Shown piece after piece: positions 61,466 to 64,000 of a stretch of DNA of 64,000 bases (positions within the stretch are counted from its first letter, which is position 1; every line of letters begins with the position of its first letter). The stretch lies in assembly GCA_022870705.1 (NCBI GenBank), contig CP072107.1, positions 928,501-992,500 of the forward strand, in the 5' to 3' direction. The DNA is from Oscillospiraceae bacterium CM (GTDB lineage Bacteria > Bacillota > Clostridia > Oscillospirales > Oscillospiraceae). Below the pieces are notes generated by a model. It ran no database searches and was not told where the DNA came from. It worked only from the letters and a program-made list of their open reading frames with translations. A program made the position numbers and the translations under genes.

Positions 61466-62647
61466 ATGTCAACGGAACTTTTTCTGCAGGCGGGCCTTGC
61501 CATTGCGGCGTCCTTCATCATCACTTTTGCCGCCACACCGATCGTCAAGTCGTTTGCGCAGCGTGTCGGGGCGCTCGACGTGCCGAAAGACGGCCGCCGG
61601 ATGCACTCGGTGCCCATCCCGCGCCTTGGGGGGCTTGCCATCTTTCTCGGTTTTTTACTCAGCGTAGTCCTGTTTGCCGATATCGACCGGTACGTGCAGG
61701 GCATCCTATTAGGTTCTGTCGTCATCGTCATTGTCGGCGTGATTGATGATATTATGCCATTGCCCGCGCTTGTTAAATTCGTTGTTCAGATTTTCGCGGC
61801 GCTCATCGCCGTCTATCACGGCATCATCATCAACATTGTCACGAATCCGAATATTTGGAGTGCCTCGGAATATTTTAATTTCGGCTTCATGGCCATCCCG
61901 GTCACGGTTTTGTGGATTGTCGCCATCACCAATTCCGTCAATCTCATAGACGGGCTGGACGGCCTTGCCGCCGGTGTCTCGGCCATTTCCTCACTCACAA
62001 TGCTCATTATTGCCGTCCTCGTTGCGGACGTCAATGTCGCACTGATGATGGCGGCGCTGTTCGGTTCCTGCGTCGGCTTTCTGCCGTATAATAAAAACCC
62101 CGCCAAGATTTTCATGGGCGACACCGGCGCGCTCCTGCTCGGCTATGTGCTGGCGACTGTGTCGATTATCGGCCTGTTCAAGTTTTACGCGATCATTTCG
62201 TTTGCCGTGCCGTTTCTCGTCGTCGGCCTGCCGCTGTTTGACACCACGTTTGCCTTCATGCGCCGTCTTTTCAGCGGCAGAAACCCAATGTCCCCGGACA
62301 GGGGCCATTTCCACCACCGCCTCATTGATATCGGCTTCAGCCAGAAGCAGGCTGTCGCTATCGCTTACGCCATCAGTGGCATCCTAGGCTTGTCGGCTGT
62401 CGTCATCACGACGAAGGGAGAAATCCGGGCGATCATCATGCTGGCTTCCCTCGTCGTCGCCGCCGTCATCGGCCTCATCGTCCTCAAAAGTGTTGGAAAA
62501 GACGTCCCGGCCGACAGCCCGGAAGATTTGGAGCAAAAGCCAACGGCGCCGGATGAGACGCCCACCGAGCCGTCACAATGCGACGGTAAGGAAGACACGC
62601 CAAAGGAGACCGCGGCAAAAAAGCCGGAGGAGAACGATGAGCGCTAA
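61466..62647 (+). CDS. Undecaprenyl-phosphate GlcNAc-1-phosphate transferase (TagO/WecA-like)
   Basis: A 393-residue membrane enzyme with about ten to eleven helices. Catalytic and substrate loops are visible: VPKDGRRMHSVPIPRLGG, VGVIDDIM, NSVNLIDGLDGLAAG, KIFMGDTGALLLG and DRGHFHHRLIDIGFSQKQ. It starts polymer synthesis by moving GlcNAc-1-phosphate onto undecaprenyl phosphate. The C-terminal 50 residues are an acidic Pro/Glu/Lys-rich tail absent from most relatives. The wall-polymer operon at 46-54 kb is a likely consumer of the lipid product. Confidence 0.93.
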   Translation: MSTELFLQAGLAIAASFIITFAATPIVKSFAQRVGALDVPKDGRRMHSVPIPRLGGLAIFLGFLLSVVLFADIDRYVQGILLGSVVIVIVGVIDDIMPLPALVKFVVQIFAALIAVYHGIIINIVTNPNIWSASEYFNFGFMAIPVTVLWIVAITNSVNLIDGLDGLAAGVSAISSLTMLIIAVLVADVNVALMMAALFGSCVGFLPYNKNPAKIFMGDTGALLLGYVLATVSIIGLFKFYAIISFAVPFLVVGLPLFDTTFAFMRRLFSGRNPMSPDRGHFHHRLIDIGFSQKQAVAIAYAISGILGLSAVVITTKGEIRAIIMLASLVVAAVIGLIVLKSVGKDVPADSPEDLEQKPTAPDETPTEPSQCDGKEDTPKETAAKKPEENDER

Positions 62648-63410
62648 ACGTGTTCGTTTTATCAGCCTGCTCGGCGTCGTGCTGATCGTTCTCGTCGTCG
62701 CCGTCGGGTTTATTTTGACATATGCCGCGCGTGACGCGCGCGTTTTATCGCTGCCGTCATCGACGGGTGACCTGCCCGGCACGACGGGCGTTTTATCTGC
62801 CGACGGCGGCCTTTTTGGATCGGACCGCGTTGCGGTAACGCCGGATAATGTTCAAAACGTGATTGCAACGCTTGTGCGACCGGCTGAATATTCGAGAACC
62901 GTCGTTGTGGAAAGCGCCTATTCCGGCGGCAGCGCGACGAGCCGCATCAGCACCGTCGTCTTAGACGATTTACAGGCACTCATCGTCGAGATGGCAGGCT
63001 CGAAAAAGCATATTGTCATCACCGGTGGGACGGTTTATATCTGGTATAACGGCGAAAAAAACCCCCGCGAAATGCCGTTTGAGGCATCGGGGGATGACAG
63101 GACTGTATTGGACAGCTATCAAATGCTGCTGACATATGAAGATGTTTTATCGCTCGACAAAAGCAGCATTACAGATGCCGTTTATGATACATATGCCGGT
63201 GAAGGCTGCATTTCCGTCACTTTTAAATCGCCCTTGCTGGGGTATAAGACCATCTGTCATATCGCCGTTGCCAGCGGCCTGCTCATTGGGGCCGAGCAGT
63301 ATGACGGGCAAAAGCTCGTCTACCGCCAAACGGCTATGGATTACACTGCCTCGGCGGACAAGGCGGCGTTTACCCTGCCGGATGGTACAAATCCCGTCAG
63401 TGCTCATTAA
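62637..63410 (+). CDS. Membrane-anchored exported protein of unknown function
   Basis: A 257-residue protein whose ATG overlaps the end of the TagO-like gene by 11 bases; GGAGGAG lies close upstream. One N-terminal helix (about 8-30) is followed by an extracytoplasmic domain with a repeated beta pattern; there is no lipobox. Resemblance to LolA/outer-membrane-carrier-like folds is possible but not demonstrated. Coupling to TagO suggests an envelope role. Its stop overlaps that of the convergent gene by 14 bases. Confidence 0.75.
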   Translation: MSAKRVRFISLLGVVLIVLVVAVGFILTYAARDARVLSLPSSTGDLPGTTGVLSADGGLFGSDRVAVTPDNVQNVIATLVRPAEYSRTVVVESAYSGGSATSRISTVVLDDLQALIVEMAGSKKHIVITGGTVYIWYNGEKNPREMPFEASGDDRTVLDSYQMLLTYEDVLSLDKSSITDAVYDTYAGEGCISVTFKSPLLGYKTICHIAVASGLLIGAEQYDGQKLVYRQTAMDYTASADKAAFTLPDGTNPVSAH

Positions 63411-63831
63411 TAATACTGAACGCCAAAAAGGCCAGAATGATGAGAAACTCCTCATCACCGCTTTCTATAAAGAAAAACAAAAGCAGAAGGAACAAAAGCA
63501 GGTCGCCAATATCGAGCCCGAAGGGCAGATTGTCAAAAGCCCCCTTGAGACCATTGCCGAACCCGCCAAAGAGGTTGTTTAGCCCGCCGTGCCCACCGAG
63601 AAGGCTCCCAAGACCGCTGCTGATACCGCCGAAAAGGCTGCCCAGCCCGTTACCGGCAGCACCCGCGTTGATGGGCTTGCTTTTGATACCGGCATCGCCG
63701 TGGGCAGGTGATGGGGGTGTTGGCCGCGCGGCACCGGCGCCCGGTGCGCCGCGCCGCGCGCTTTGTATGGTTGGCGCGTCCTGAACGCGAACGTATTTGC
63801 CAGTGTTCCCGATGTACCTGTTATACACCAC
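63397..63831 (-). CDS. Gly-rich protein with hydrophobic acidic C-terminus
   Basis: A 144-residue protein; the GTG at 63831 (or 63828) lies within reach of GGAGGTGG and overlaps the upstream gene. It opens VYNRYIGNTGKYVRVQ, has a Pro/Ala linker, a Gly/Leu/Phe-rich repeat (LGSLFGGISSGLGSLLGG) and ends with a hydrophobic stretch LLLFLLLLFFFIESGDEEFL. This C-terminal pattern recurs in small proteins of spore formers, but I know no function. Confidence 0.7.
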   Translation of the reverse strand: MVYNRYIGNTGKYVRVQDAPTIQSARRGAPGAGAARPTPPSPAHGDAGIKSKPINAGAAGNGLGSLFGGISSGLGSLLGGHGGLNNLFGGFGNGLKGAFDNLPFGLDIGDLLLFLLLLFFFIESGDEEFLIILAFLAFSIINEH

Positions 63832-64000
63832 CGCCACCTCCGGAAAATTCGGCCAGCGCGATTTTCGCCAGCTTTGCAAGTTTTGCGATCTCCGCCGCTT
63901 TGTCGATTTTGGCGTGGCGCTCTTCCTTCAGATAAGGTTTAATGGCGTTTAACAGCACGGACTTGTCATTACTGCCTGTTGAGTACTCGCCGATCAGCCG
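63821..64000 (-). CDS. C-terminal part of a small helical protein, cut by window edge
   Basis: The frame runs from the window edge to TAA at 63821. The visible 59 residues include LLNAIKPYLKEERHAKIDKA and a Lys/Ala/Leu-rich helix, ending GGGGGV. The Gly-coding end of this gene holds the ribosome binding site of the next gene, which overlaps it by 11 bases; the two are a conserved-looking pair. Confidence 0.65.
   Translation of the reverse strand, partial: RLIGEYSTGSNDKSVLLNAIKPYLKEERHAKIDKAAEIAKLAKLAKIALAEFSGGGGGV

Overview
The window looks like a chromosome segment of a GC-rich, spore-forming, anaerobic member of the Clostridia, most like the Oscillospiraceae and relatives. The evidence is Firmicutes-type gene content and signals: strong AGGAGG ribosome binding sites, frequent GTG and TTG starts, sigma-A promoters, a YpeB germination protein, an SpoIIIE/FtsK translocase, S-layer-homology proteins with a CsaB pyruvyl transferase, and an Hcp/ferredoxin/Crp-Fnr stress locus. 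The taxonomic placement is inference. I see no tRNA, rRNA, CRISPR array, prophage or conjugative element. About 92% of the window is coding.

Layout. 0-9 kb: a secreted beta-propeller lipoprotein (cut by the window edge), an RluA-type pseudouridine synthase, then a housekeeping run (DUF177, rpmF, DUF512 radical-SAM-like protein, der, plsY, gpsA, tepA) and a divergent UppP-like protein. 9-21.4 kb: spoIIIE/ftsK, gltX, a small anchored protein, ypeB, a flavodoxin, dnaE and a beta-CASP metallo-beta-lactamase protein. 21.4-26 kb: a compact DNA-damage/stress island (SRAP protein, PH-like membrane protein, conserved small protein, ImmA/IrrE protease, HAD-like protein, XRE repressor) divergent from a Y-family polymerase, with perfect back-to-back promoters and a repeated operator-like heptamer. 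26-33 kb: SLH-anchored trypsin-like protease, Crp/Fnr regulator with ferredoxin and hcp, FapA-like and HD proteins. 33-39.5 kb: a PadR regulator, a TetR-ABC export operon, an AT-richer pair of odd low-complexity proteins, a ferritin-like protein and rsmE. 39.5-44 kb: an aconitase-family hydratase and NADP-isocitrate dehydrogenase, split by a REP-associated transposase. 44-56 kb: unknown membrane protein, 58-residue protein, ATP-grasp enzyme, and a six-gene cell-wall-polymer operon (murJ, O-antigen-ligase-like, glycosyltransferase, two DUF4330, glycosyltransferase-CsaB fusion) divergent from an SLH glycosidase. 56-64 kb: obgE, aminotransferase, rsgA, trpS, a TagO/WecA-like transferase, a lipoprotein-like exported protein, and two small conserved proteins at the right edge.

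How they connect. The CsaB operon would pyruvylate the secondary wall polymer that SLH domains bind, so it explains how the two SLH proteins in the window are held on the cell. TagO/WecA-like and the UppP-like protein touch the same undecaprenyl lipid economy. Intergenic space is littered with short palindromic repeats of two families; a RAYT transposase sits beside two of them and carries a third copy inside its own reading frame.

Most unusual observations: a leader upstream of rsgA with a 16-codon upstream frame and three mutually exclusive hairpins that end on the rsgA Shine-Dalgarno; the XRE/ImmA switch facing a Y-family polymerase; the REP copy inside the RAYT gene; a repeat family that starts within five bases of stop codons; and hairpins placed on the ribosome binding sites of tepA and gltX.
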